Of a stretch of 64,000 bases of DNA, positions 48,909 to 57,448 are shown in pieces. The stretch is taken from positions 310,001 through 374,000 of the forward strand of contig NZ_LGPC01000011.1 in the NCBI RefSeq assembly GCF_001431205.1, in the 5' to 3' direction. Under the pieces are notes generated by a model, which made no database searches, was not told the origin of the DNA, and saw only the letters and a program-made list of their open reading frames with translations. This DNA comes from Staphylococcus sp. NAM3COL9. Lineage in GTDB: Bacteria; Bacillota; Bacilli; Staphylococcales; Staphylococcaceae. How positions within the stretch are numbered: position 1 is the first letter of the stretch; every line of letters begins with the position of its first letter. The position numbers were made by a program, and so were the translations under genes.

Positions 48909-49613
48909 TTGTTTAATGAATTTTTTGGTGTGTTAACGTTTTTAATCACATTTTTATTATTAGTCGCAATGTATCGTCTTTTTGGAAAACAAGGATTAAT
49001 TGCATGGATTGCAATTGGTACAATTATCGCTAATATACAAGTAATAAAAACAGTAGATATTTTTACTATTTCTGCAACGTTAGGTAATGTAATGTTTGCA
49101 TCGATATATTTAGCTACTGACATTTTGAATGAGATATATGGTAGGAAAATTGCAAAGCGTGCGGTTTGGTTAGGTTTTAGTTCAACGTTAGTCATGATTA
49201 TTGTCATGCAACTATCGTTACACTTCAACCCATCTTCCGTGGACACTACTCAAGGTGCATTAGATACAATATTTAATCTTGTGCCTAGAATTGCATTAGG
49301 TTCTGTTATAGCATATATCATTGGACAGCATTTAGATGTACTGTTATTTTCATTGATTAAAAAGGTATTCAGTTCAGATAGAACATTTATTATTAGGACG
49401 TATGGAAGTACGATAATCAGTAATATTATAGATACAGCATTATTCGTAGCTATTGCGTTTTTAGGCACAATGCCAAATGAAGCAGTATTTGAAATTTTTA
49501 TAACAACTTACTTGTTAAAAATTATTTCTACAATATTTAACGTGCCGTTCGGTTATTGGGCGAAATCTATGTATCGAAAAGGTAAAATACAGAAATTAGA
49601 TGAAGGTTACTAA
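48909..49613 (+). CDS. Queuosine precursor transporter (VUT/YhhQ family)
   Basis: A 234-residue membrane protein with about six hydrophobic segments of the vitamin-uptake-like (VUT, ECF-related) family that imports preQ0/preQ1. Family motifs ATDILNEIYGRKIAKRAVWLG near residue 75 and the C-terminal YLLKIISTIFNVPFGYWAK are present. The start is a TTG 8 bases after AGGAGG, which is the site masked by the preQ1 riboswitch. Presence of both implies this organism salvages a queuosine precursor. Confidence 0.92.
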   Translation: MFNEFFGVLTFLITFLLLVAMYRLFGKQGLIAWIAIGTIIANIQVIKTVDIFTISATLGNVMFASIYLATDILNEIYGRKIAKRAVWLGFSSTLVMIIVMQLSLHFNPSSVDTTQGALDTIFNLVPRIALGSVIAYIIGQHLDVLLFSLIKKVFSSDRTFIIRTYGSTIISNIIDTALFVAIAFLGTMPNEAVFEIFITTYLLKIISTIFNVPFGYWAKSMYRKGKIQKLDEGY

Positions 49614-49656
49614 AAAACTCTGAAATTGGTTATATACCGATTTCAGAGTTTTTTTG
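49612..49656. terminator. Bidirectional terminator
   Basis: AAAAAACTCTGAAAT and ATTTCAGAGTTTTTT flank a short TGG/CCA-paired tip. A/T runs on both sides let it serve the transporter gene (plus) and the hydrolase gene (minus). It overlaps the last codons of the hydrolase. Confidence 0.88.
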
Positions 49657-50211
49657 ATTTAAAACAATAGTAATTTGCTCTCTTAAAAATTTAAATGTTT
49701 CATAACCGTCGCTAGCTAGAAAATGTCCTTGGTGAGGAATATGAATTGTTTGAGTTCCTAAAGCTTTAGACAAGCGATCTGTTGCGCTAATATCAACAAC
49801 AGGGTCATGATTACTACCGATAGTGATAATATGTTGAACATTAATGCGATTAAGCTGAACATTAGTTTGATTGATATAACAATCTAATTCTGGTAAATTC
49901 TCTAATGTTTCAATAAAGCCCGAAATTAAAAATAGACCTTTTATATGTGGGCATTGAGAAAGCTGAGATAAATAATTAAGCACAGATACTACCCCAAGGC
50001 TATGAGCGACAATAATCGTTTCGGGATTTAATTTATCTGCCATACTATTGTGTAATGCTGTATACCATTGATTTATATCTGGATCATTTGAATCTGGTAA
50101 ATGTATAACTTCAACTTCATAATCAGAAGATTTCATTTTAGCAGCTAACCATTGAAACCAATGACTATCAGTATGTGCTTGGTAACCATGTATAATAAAC
50201 ATATTTTTCAA
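49630..50211 (-). CDS. RBBP9/YdeN-type alpha/beta hydrolase
   Basis: A 193-residue serine-hydrolase fold. The nucleophile elbow is AHSLGV near residue 70, the acid is in GSNHDPVVDI near 133 and the histidine in PHQGHFLASDGY near 160. The N-terminal FIIHGYQAHTDSHWFQWL is the oxyanion-loop region typical of the family. The start is a TTG with AAAGG 9 bases upstream. The C-terminal KNSEIGI is encoded inside the shared terminator hairpin. The substrate is unknown. Confidence 0.87.
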   Translation of the reverse strand: MKNMFIIHGYQAHTDSHWFQWLAAKMKSSDYEVEVIHLPDSNDPDINQWYTALHNSMADKLNPETIIVAHSLGVVSVLNYLSQLSQCPHIKGLFLISGFIETLENLPELDCYINQTNVQLNRINVQHIITIGSNHDPVVDISATDRLSKALGTQTIHIPHQGHFLASDGYETFKFLREQITIVLNQKNSEIGI

Positions 50212-50253
50212 AGTATCAGACCTTTCTTGATCAATTCCGACTAATTAAGTATA

Positions 50254-50291
50254 AATTCAATATATATAGGATACGAAAAATATATTGAATT
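50254..50291. repeat. Perfect 12-bp inverted repeat in a divergent promoter region
   Basis: AATTCAATATAT (50254-50265) is repeated inverted as ATATATTGAATT (50280-50291), with a 14-base spacer. It lies between the divergent hydrolase and RNase H-like genes, so it may be an operator for one or both. Confidence 0.5.
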
Positions 50292-50376
50292 TCCAACTGA
50301 TATGATTAGCGTATATATAGTATAAAAGAAATAGTTTTGATAAGATTAGATTAACTTAAATAATGTAGGTGAATTT

Positions 50377-50784
50377 ATGGCTAAAATATATTTTGATGCG
50401 GCTACTGCCGGTAATCCAGGTGAAAGTGCTTGTGCAGTTGTCATAGTAACAGATAATGAACGGATTCAGTATGATGCTAGTTTGGGTATAATGGATAATC
50501 ATAGTGCTGAATGGGCCTCGTTGGTGTTTGCTTTAGAAAGTGCTGTGAAACACGAAGTGACGACGGCGATAGTTTATACAGACTCAAAATTAATAGAAGA
50601 TAGTTTGAATAAGGGACGCGTAAAAAATAATAAATTTAAACCTTATTACAGTGAAATGTTAAAATTAGAACAACAGTTTGATTTACTTTTTGTAAGATGG
50701 ATTCCTAGAAATCAAAATAAGGAAGCCAATCACCATGCTAAAAATGCGCTATATAAAATTACTCAATATAAAAAAGGCAAATAA
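50377..50784 (+). CDS. RNase HI-like protein lacking the last catalytic aspartate
   Basis: A 135-residue RNase H-fold protein. The first three acidic positions are seen: Asp in IYFDAATAGNPG, Glu in SAEWASLVFALE and Asp in VYTDSKLIE. The fourth, normally A-D-x-L-A, reads ANHHAK, so Asp is replaced by Asn. AGGTGAATTT precedes the ATG. It resembles B. subtilis YpdQ/YpeP-type proteins, at least one of which lacks measurable RNase H activity. Confidence 0.87.
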   Translation: MAKIYFDAATAGNPGESACAVVIVTDNERIQYDASLGIMDNHSAEWASLVFALESAVKHEVTTAIVYTDSKLIEDSLNKGRVKNNKFKPYYSEMLKLEQQFDLLFVRWIPRNQNKEANHHAKNALYKITQYKKGK

Positions 50785-50787
50785 TAT

Positions 50788-50838
50788 AAAAAAGTGGTTG
50801 CTAGCTTTCCAGATGGATTGCTAATAACCACTTTTATT
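50788..50838. terminator. Bidirectional terminator
   Basis: AAAAGTGGTT and AACCACTTTT pair at the base with GCTAGC/GCTAAT-type inner pairing. It separates the convergent RNase H-like and exonuclease genes. Confidence 0.8.
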
Positions 50839-50845
50839 TGTAAGT

Positions 50846-51727
50846 TTAACTGAAATGCGTAGACAAGTATTTTCCTGAAACATAGAGCTCATGTTCGTTA
50901 CAGATATTTAATATCTTAGTGATATCTGCACCAAATTTCATATCTTGTAATAACGTTGTTGTATCTAAAGGTACTTCAGTATGAATTTTAGCTAAAGACT
51001 TGGAAACCTTTAAGTTTTGCATATTATTATTTATTTTATTCTGTTGGCCAGGTGTTAATTCATCTATTGCATCAACGACAGAGTCTACAGAACCATAATT
51101 TTGAATAAGTTTAATTGCCGTTTTTTCTCCTATGCCTTTTACGCCAGGATAACCATCTGCACTATCCCCCATAAATGCTTTTACATCAATGAGTTGTAGA
51201 GGATTCAGACCATATTCACTTTGAAATCTATCAAGTGTATAGCGATTATAAATGCTGAATCCTTTTTTAGTTAACCAAATTTCTACATTGGGATTGATAC
51301 ATTGTAGTATATCTTTATCACCAGTTACTACATAAATTTGATTTTCGTCAGAATATTGATGTGCTAGCGTTCCAATAACATCATCAGCTTCATAGTTCTG
51401 AACGCCAATATTAACAAAACCAAATTGATTGGAGACCTCTTTCACATAATCAAATTGAGGAATAAGTTCTTCAGGTGGCGCTGGTCTATTTTGTTTATAT
51501 CCGTCAAACATATCATTTCTGAAAGTGGATTTCCCCATATCCCAACATACAGCTACATGTGTTGGCTGTATGTCATTGATTGCACTAAACACGTGACGCA
51601 CAAATCCTTGTATACCATTTGTAGGAGTACCCGAAGAATTGCGCATAAATTGTTTGTGAAGACTTGTAGCATAAAAATGGCGGAATAATAAAGCCATGCC
51701 ATCTATCAGTAATATTTTATTAGACAT
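50846..51727 (-). CDS. 5'-3' exonuclease (DNA polymerase I N-terminal type)
   Basis: A 293-residue stand-alone FEN-type 5' nuclease. Metal-binding acidic clusters are visible in LLIDGMALLFRHF, VCWDMGKSTFR, YEADDVIGTLA and VTGDKDILQ, and a helix-hairpin-helix DNA-binding motif in GVKGIGEKTAIKLIQNYG. It corresponds to YpcP of B. subtilis, a backup for primer removal in replication. AGAGGT precedes the ATG. It is 20 bases downstream of the dynamin gene. Confidence 0.93.
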   Translation of the reverse strand: MSNKILLIDGMALLFRHFYATSLHKQFMRNSSGTPTNGIQGFVRHVFSAINDIQPTHVAVCWDMGKSTFRNDMFDGYKQNRPAPPEELIPQFDYVKEVSNQFGFVNIGVQNYEADDVIGTLAHQYSDENQIYVVTGDKDILQCINPNVEIWLTKKGFSIYNRYTLDRFQSEYGLNPLQLIDVKAFMGDSADGYPGVKGIGEKTAIKLIQNYGSVDSVVDAIDELTPGQQNKINNNMQNLKVSKSLAKIHTEVPLDTTTLLQDMKFGADITKILNICNEHELYVSGKYLSTHFS

Positions 51728-51747
51728 TTTGTGTACCTCTTTCTTAT

Positions 51748-54700
51748 TTACAATAACTCTTTTAATTTTGCGTTCGTTTCTTGCAATTGTTGAATTAATG
51801 CATCATCGATTTCAAATGATAATAATTCTTTGATTTGACGATGAATATCACTTTCAAATTGTTTGAATTTTGTCTCAGCATTTTCGTCCATAACTAAGAC
51901 GATTTCATTGAGGGCTTTTCTAAGATCGGCAATACAAGGAGCAAGCAATTTGATTGTTTCTTGTGTGATTTGTTCTTGTAATTCACCTTGTGTTTTAGAT
52001 TGTAGGATATTCTTTTTAGAAAGTCCCTTAGGTAATGCATCAATCATAAGACTTAGCTCAACTTTTAAATAAGGTTCATCTAATTCAATATTATTTTTAT
52101 CAAATTCTGGTTCAATAAATACGTGCAATTGTTCAAGTTTTTGTTTCAATGGTGCAATTTCATTATGCAATTGTTCGTGGAAATATTTTTTGACACGTTC
52201 AACAAGTAAGGACTGCTCCAAGTAAAGGCGTTGATGAATTTGATCTAAATAAATTTTCGTAGATAGTCGTTTTTCTTCGTTGAAATTACTGTTTTTTGTC
52301 ATTTGTCCATTATAAATAGATTTGACTTCATCTTGTAATTGTAATTTCAAGCGTTCATTTAAATGATAGATTTGGTCCTCTACTTCGTTTGAAGCACGTT
52401 GTTCTGCAGTTTGCAATATATTATAACTTAACACTGTTGACTGTTCATAATTTTTTAGTTTTTGTTTACGTTGTTCAATTTGAGCTTTATTGTTCATTGT
52501 TTCTTCAATCATTTGCTCAAATGCTTCAGAAATATGTGCGAGTTGTTTTAACAATTGTTGTTGAAGTATATATTTAGATTCAACTTGAGTGAAATGTTGA
52601 ATACTCTCCTGTAGTTTATCGATACCTTTATCGCTAGACTTAAGCGCCTCTCTACTAGAAACAGCAAAAATGTCTGAATCCATGTTGACTTGAGTTAAAG
52701 CATCACCAACATATTCTATCACAGCATTTAAATCTTCGTCAGTTTCAGCTAAGTCGGTCGCATTTATAATCATTTTGAAAGCTTGATTTTCATTTAACTG
52801 ATTCATTTTTTTCATATGTTCAATAAAGCGTTTGTCATTATTTGTAAACGAATGATTAAAATAACTAACATATAAGATTAAATCTGAAGATGTCAATATT
52901 TTTTCGGTTTCGTTCGTATGACGTTGATTGTTAGAATGTAAACCTAAAGAATCAACGATGATTTTATCTTTTAACCATTCTATTGGTAGTTTAAAATGTA
53001 CTGTATTTACAAACGTTGCATACTCATCTTCTGCACTCCACTTTTTAATGTCATCTTGCAAAATAGTGTGTGTTTGCCCTTTTTCTAACATATGTTTATA
53101 CATACTGTAATGTTTTTCAACTGCGTTCACAAAAGCTAATTTATTTTTTTCCAAAGTTGCTTTGATTTTATCTGTATTTTTACTTAAAAACGTATCAATA
53201 CTATCAAAAGTTTTATTTTCAATTTCGAAAACTTGATTTAACTCATCTAAAAGTTGCTCAGATGATTTAAGTGTAATCTGACTTTCATGTCCATAAGTTA
53301 ATTCAGTCATTGCTGCAGTGGTTGGATTAGGTGAACTGACTAAGTGTGAACCGCCTAATAGTGCATTAATCAAACTACTCTTACCTGCACTAAATGTGCC
53401 AAAGACCCCTATTTTCACAACTTTATTTTCTAATCGAGTTAACGTATCTTCAATGTCTTGTTTCGTTTGTTCGAATAAAGGTATATCTTGAATTAATTCA
53501 AGTGCATTTTTGATTGTTTGTGTATTATCTTGATTATCGTAATGTGTTGCAACTGTATTTCTTTTACTTATTCTCACAGTATCATTATTGTCTTGCGCTG
53601 TGTATTTGATTTCTGTTCTATCTATTAATTTATCTAAGGAATCATCCATATGTATGTAGTAATGCATATAGTTTTGTGTTTCCAGAGACTCTCTCAAATT
53701 ACGCATTTCCATAAATCTTCCATAATCATTATAATCGTCTTCTTGTTCTGTACCAATATCATTTGCTTGTGAATGGTTAATAGCTTTTTTAAATAATGGG
53801 TCAGATTCTTTTGCAATGAATTTTTTGAGTGAAGCCATCAAATCATCTGCGAATGTTAAAACATATTGATTACTAATGGTTATTTGCATTTGATACAAAT
53901 CAGTTATGAGTTCTGGGGGTATTGTATAATGCTGATTAAGAATGTCATCATTTACCTCTGAAGAATTTATAAATCGTGTTAAAAATGACATATCTTCTCT
54001 TAATGGTTGTCTGACTTCTTGATTAATTTTATCTTGGAGTTGTTCAACAACTGCTGCCAGTCTCTTTTGCTGTTCTTCGAATGTTTTTTGTTTTTTATTA
54101 AATAAACCGCCGACTTTAAAGTCTTTCGTACGGCTTTCTAAATAAATTTTAATTTTTTCTCTAGTATCATGCGTCATGATATATGCATTATCTAAAATGT
54201 CTTTACGTTTTTGCTTTAAAAAGTCATGTAATTCCTCAGGGTTATTTAATAACTTGGCTTCTTCACTGACCTCTTGATTTTGTTGGAAATTGAGATAAGC
54301 TTGATCAAAATCCGCTTCGAAAATATCAAGTTGTTCTAAAATATCTTGAATTTCATATTGAACATAAGATAATTGTTCATCAGTAATAAATTTAACAATT
54401 CGTTCCACGTAATCCTCGATAGATTCTCTATGGGTATCTTTTTCAATCAAATAATTAGAAAGCGCGTCAATTTGATTATATTCATGATCATATTTTGAAA
54501 CATAAAATATTTGATCTAATTCAATTTCCCACTCATCGATTGATTTCTCTACGCGATTTTTAAATGTCTCGAAAGTAATTTCTTCTTCGCTATGTTTATC
54601 TATTTGATTAATTACAAATACCACGGGAACACTTGCTGCATTTAATTGTTTCATAAATTGGAAATTTAAAGCTGACTGCACGTGGTTATAATCTACTGTA

Positions 54701-55188
54701 TAAAAAAGTACATTACTCGTATACATAAACTCCTCTGTGCTTGATTGATGTGTTGCAACATTAGAGTCTACACCAGGTGTATCTTGTAACGTGAAACCTT
54801 TTTTAAATTTGTCTGATGGAAATTTAATTTCAACAGATTCTACATCTATGTTTTCACGATTCATTTGTTTAACTTCATCGTAATTATTTAATAATGTATA
54901 TTGTTGATTACTCAAGTTTGCAATAATTCCTGGCTCATCTGTCACAGAAACAATAGCTGTATTACTTGTTGTTGGTACAGGTGAACTTGGCAAAATACTT
55001 TCTTCTAAGAGTAAATTAATTAATGTAGATTTACCTGCTGAAAAGTGACCTACAAAAGTTGCAGTGTATTGTTCTAAGTATACCTTTTTAATAACTTGAT
55101 TGATGATGTGGACAAGTCGTCCATTATTTGATTTTTCAACTTCTTTTTTTAGTTTATATAAAATATCGAGTTGCTCAGTATTAGACAT
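51748..55188 (-). CDS. Double-headed bacterial dynamin (DynA/YpbR-like)
   Basis: A 1146-residue protein made of two fused dynamin modules. The first GTPase has G1 GHFSAGKST at residues 47-55 and QDTPGVDS as G3; the second has G1 GTFSAGKSS near residue 598 and VDSLGLHSN as G3. Long coiled-coil stalk regions follow each, and INQIDK / INATDL look like G4. B. subtilis DynA with this design tethers and fuses membranes and protects against membrane stress and phage lysis. AAAGGGG precedes the ATG. Confidence 0.93.
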   Translation of the reverse strand: MSNTEQLDILYKLKKEVEKSNNGRLVHIINQVIKKVYLEQYTATFVGHFSAGKSTLINLLLEESILPSSPVPTTSNTAIVSVTDEPGIIANLSNQQYTLLNNYDEVKQMNRENIDVESVEIKFPSDKFKKGFTLQDTPGVDSNVATHQSSTEEFMYTSNVLFYTVDYNHVQSALNFQFMKQLNAASVPVVFVINQIDKHSEEEITFETFKNRVEKSIDEWEIELDQIFYVSKYDHEYNQIDALSNYLIEKDTHRESIEDYVERIVKFITDEQLSYVQYEIQDILEQLDIFEADFDQAYLNFQQNQEVSEEAKLLNNPEELHDFLKQKRKDILDNAYIMTHDTREKIKIYLESRTKDFKVGGLFNKKQKTFEEQQKRLAAVVEQLQDKINQEVRQPLREDMSFLTRFINSSEVNDDILNQHYTIPPELITDLYQMQITISNQYVLTFADDLMASLKKFIAKESDPLFKKAINHSQANDIGTEQEDDYNDYGRFMEMRNLRESLETQNYMHYYIHMDDSLDKLIDRTEIKYTAQDNNDTVRISKRNTVATHYDNQDNTQTIKNALELIQDIPLFEQTKQDIEDTLTRLENKVVKIGVFGTFSAGKSSLINALLGGSHLVSSPNPTTAAMTELTYGHESQITLKSSEQLLDELNQVFEIENKTFDSIDTFLSKNTDKIKATLEKNKLAFVNAVEKHYSMYKHMLEKGQTHTILQDDIKKWSAEDEYATFVNTVHFKLPIEWLKDKIIVDSLGLHSNNQRHTNETEKILTSSDLILYVSYFNHSFTNNDKRFIEHMKKMNQLNENQAFKMIINATDLAETDEDLNAVIEYVGDALTQVNMDSDIFAVSSREALKSSDKGIDKLQESIQHFTQVESKYILQQQLLKQLAHISEAFEQMIEETMNNKAQIEQRKQKLKNYEQSTVLSYNILQTAEQRASNEVEDQIYHLNERLKLQLQDEVKSIYNGQMTKNSNFNEEKRLSTKIYLDQIHQRLYLEQSLLVERVKKYFHEQLHNEIAPLKQKLEQLHVFIEPEFDKNNIELDEPYLKVELSLMIDALPKGLSKKNILQSKTQGELQEQITQETIKLLAPCIADLRKALNEIVLVMDENAETKFKQFESDIHRQIKELLSFEIDDALIQQLQETNAKLKELL

Positions 55189-55381
55189 TATATGTATCCC
55201 CTTTGATTACTTGTATGTAATTAATCTTATTGTATAATAAATTATTGTTTGGCTAAAGGTAGTAAGTGAAATTAAATTTCTTTTAGTCACGTATAAATGT
55301 AAATTATATTATGCACATAGTGTAATCTGATGACTTAAACTGATTATTGAAAAATGTTGTTAAGATATAAAACGAGCGTAA
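55189..55381. other. Intergenic, upstream of the dynamin gene
   Basis: AT-rich; probably holds the dynamin promoter, but no clear elements or genes were seen. Confidence 0.3.
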
Positions 55382-55414
55382 TAAAAAAGTCACTCCAAAT
55401 AAAATTGGAATGAC
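55382..55414 (-). terminator. Terminator of the NAD(P)-binding protein gene
   Basis: GTCACTCCAA (55389-55398) and TTGGAATGAC (55405-55414) form a 10-bp stem with one G-T type mismatch, followed on the minus strand by six T. Confidence 0.82.
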
Positions 55415-55515
55415 AACAGTATAAGATAGTTTATAATGAACTAATCTATATATGCTTTTGTATTGATAATCTGTCTATTATTTTACTTACAGCATTTATA
55501 TATACTCACTTATTA

Positions 55516-56151
55516 TTAACTTCCTTTAGGTTTACTATAATCTGTATTTGGCTTATTGATACCAATGTTTTCTTTTAAATAAAGGCTTGGGTCTTTAGCG
55601 ATTTTAACAATGACAGCGGCTATACTTTTTCTAGATACTTCTGTACCTTTAAATGACTCGCTTTTTTGAGTAATTTCATAATCAATCTCGTTTGTATGTG
55701 TCAACCATGCTGGTCTGAAAATAGTATAGTCTAGCCCTGAATTTTCAATAATGTCAGCTGCTTCTTTATATACAGGTAGTCTATCACCTATTTGTTGTTG
55801 AACCCATTTCCCAAAATCTCCTGGCACCTCATTATATATACCTAAAGAAGTTACGAAGATTAAACGTTTCACGTCATTTGTTTGCATTGCTTTTACAATA
55901 GTCGTTGCTTCTTTATCAAGGTCACCTGATAAAGAAGCTATGACGATATCTACATCGTCCATTGCACTATTAACATCATTAAAGTCAGTAGCGTCACCTT
56001 CTCGCACACGAATTCTATCTGATGCAAAGTCAGGTAATCTATTCGCATCTCTTAAAAATAATCTTAAGGTATAGGATGTGTTTTCTAAAAAAGAATTAAT
56101 AGCTGCTTTAGAAATTGCACCATTTGCCCCTAGAATTAATACTCTTGTCAT
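55516..56151 (-). CDS. NAD(P)-binding SDR-like (NmrA-type) protein
   Basis: A 211-residue atypical short-chain dehydrogenase. N-terminal LGANGAISKAAI is the GxxGxxG cofactor motif, VREGDATD an acidic strand end, and FVTSLGIYNEVP the serine strand; the classical YxxxK is not clear, as in NmrA-like NAD(P) sensors or flavin-reductase-like proteins. GGAG precedes the ATG. Monocistronic. Substrate unknown. Confidence 0.85.
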   Translation of the reverse strand: MTRVLILGANGAISKAAINSFLENTSYTLRLFLRDANRLPDFASDRIRVREGDATDFNDVNSAMDDVDIVIASLSGDLDKEATTIVKAMQTNDVKRLIFVTSLGIYNEVPGDFGKWVQQQIGDRLPVYKEAADIIENSGLDYTIFRPAWLTHTNEIDYEITQKSESFKGTEVSRKSIAAVIVKIAKDPSLYLKENIGINKPNTDYSKPKGS

Positions 56152-56411
56152 CCAATCACTCCAATATCATTTTATCGTTCCAACCATGTTGCTATATACT
56201 AAAAAATCTTTTTTACGTCTCTTTTCATCTCCAAAGTCTGAAATACGATTGTTACATATAATCAGTTTATACTCACAGTACTATAGTTAACCTCTTTATA
56301 CTCATATTAAACTTAAAACATATTCGATTACTATAATGTATTTATGTTTAACCACCGTAACTGTATTGGCAATATGGACCATAGCACATATATCATTAAT
56401 GTATTGAATTG
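56152..56411. other. Intergenic stretch
   Basis: AT-rich with no gene or strong signal; likely contains the promoter of the NAD(P)-binding protein gene. Confidence 0.3.
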
Positions 56412-56480
56412 AAAAATCCCTAGATACGTTAAACAGTTATTAAGTATCAGCTTAATACACTTTTCAATATCTAGAGATTT
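56412..56480 (-). terminator. Long hairpin terminator of rarD
   Basis: AAATCCCTAGATA (56414-56426) and TATCTAGAGATTT (56468-56480) pair with one mismatch; TTAAGTATCAGCTTAA forms an inner stem. A T run follows on the minus strand. Confidence 0.75.
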
Positions 56481-56504
56481 AATTTTAATGATAAACTTTA
56501 ATTG

Positions 56505-57410
56505 TTAACGAATTAAAGGGTTTTTATCTTTCTTAATTTTAAAGTACTGTGAAATGCTATAGACGATAATACCAATCCATATAAATATGAACGTTACTAA
56601 CTGGTCAACATTAAATGGTTCTTTAAATAAGAATATCCCTAATATAAACATCAATGTTGGAGCGACGTATTGTATGAAACCGGTTAATGACAATGGAATT
56701 CTACGTGCGCCTGCTGAAAATAGGATTAGCGGAATCGCTGTAATCGCTCCTGAGAATAATAGCCAAAATGATGAACTATTGACTCCTAGGGAAGAACTCC
56801 CTTGTTGCCATATATACCATAGATATATAAAGCCTGCTGGAGCAGTAGCGATACATTCTATAGTGATACTACTAATGGCATCTATCGGCACTAGTTTTTT
56901 AATTAATCCGTATAAGCCAAAAGAACTTGCTAATAATAATGAGATGCCTGGGAATACGCCCATTTTCAATGTCATATAGAGCACACCTACAACTGCTAAG
57001 GCAATTGCAATCCACTCTAATTTATTAAAACGTTCTTTCAAGAAGATAAGTGCGAGTATTATACTTACAAGAGGATTAATATAATATCCTAAACTAGTTT
57101 GCAGTACATGACCATTTGCTACAGCCCATATGAATGTGCCCCAGTTAATTGTAATTACATAACCAGCTGCAATAATAGCAATGAGTTGGATTGGATTTGT
57201 AAAGAGTTGATGAACATCTCGTTTAAAGGGTCCAGTATTTTTAGTGAACACTACAACAAATAGCATAAATATCATAGAAAGTACAATTCTATATGCTAAA
57301 ATTTCAAATGCGCCTAATTCTCTAATTAAATCCCAATATATGGGTAGAACACCCCATAATATATAAGCACCGAAAGCGAATACGATACCTTTTTTAAATT
57401 CAGTGTTCAA
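56505..57410 (-). CDS. rarD: EamA family transporter RarD
   Basis: A 301-residue membrane protein with 10 hydrophobic helices in two EamA repeats. KKGIVFAFGAYILWGVLPIYWDLI and LGYYINPLVSIILALIFLKERF are RarD-specific. The substrate is not known; E. coli RarD was named for chloramphenicol sensitivity. The start is a TTG at 57410, 8 bases after AAAGGGG; the upstream GTG overlaps that site. Confidence 0.92.
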   Translation of the reverse strand: MNTEFKKGIVFAFGAYILWGVLPIYWDLIRELGAFEILAYRIVLSMIFMLFVVVFTKNTGPFKRDVHQLFTNPIQLIAIIAAGYVITINWGTFIWAVANGHVLQTSLGYYINPLVSIILALIFLKERFNKLEWIAIALAVVGVLYMTLKMGVFPGISLLLASSFGLYGLIKKLVPIDAISSITIECIATAPAGFIYLWYIWQQGSSSLGVNSSSFWLLFSGAITAIPLILFSAGARRIPLSLTGFIQYVAPTLMFILGIFLFKEPFNVDQLVTFIFIWIGIIVYSISQYFKIKKDKNPLIR

Positions 57411-57448
57411 AAGATACACCCCTTTCTACTTTTTCAATCTATTAAATT

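Noticed and set aside
48909..49613. Considered as a biotin or other vitamin ECF component
   Set aside because: The preQ1 riboswitch in front and the VUT/YhhQ motifs favour a queuosine-precursor importer.
51748..55188. Double dynamin as a new defence system
   Set aside because: It matches the known core DynA/YpbR type and sits in conserved chromosomal context next to the 5'-3' exonuclease gene; not a new system.
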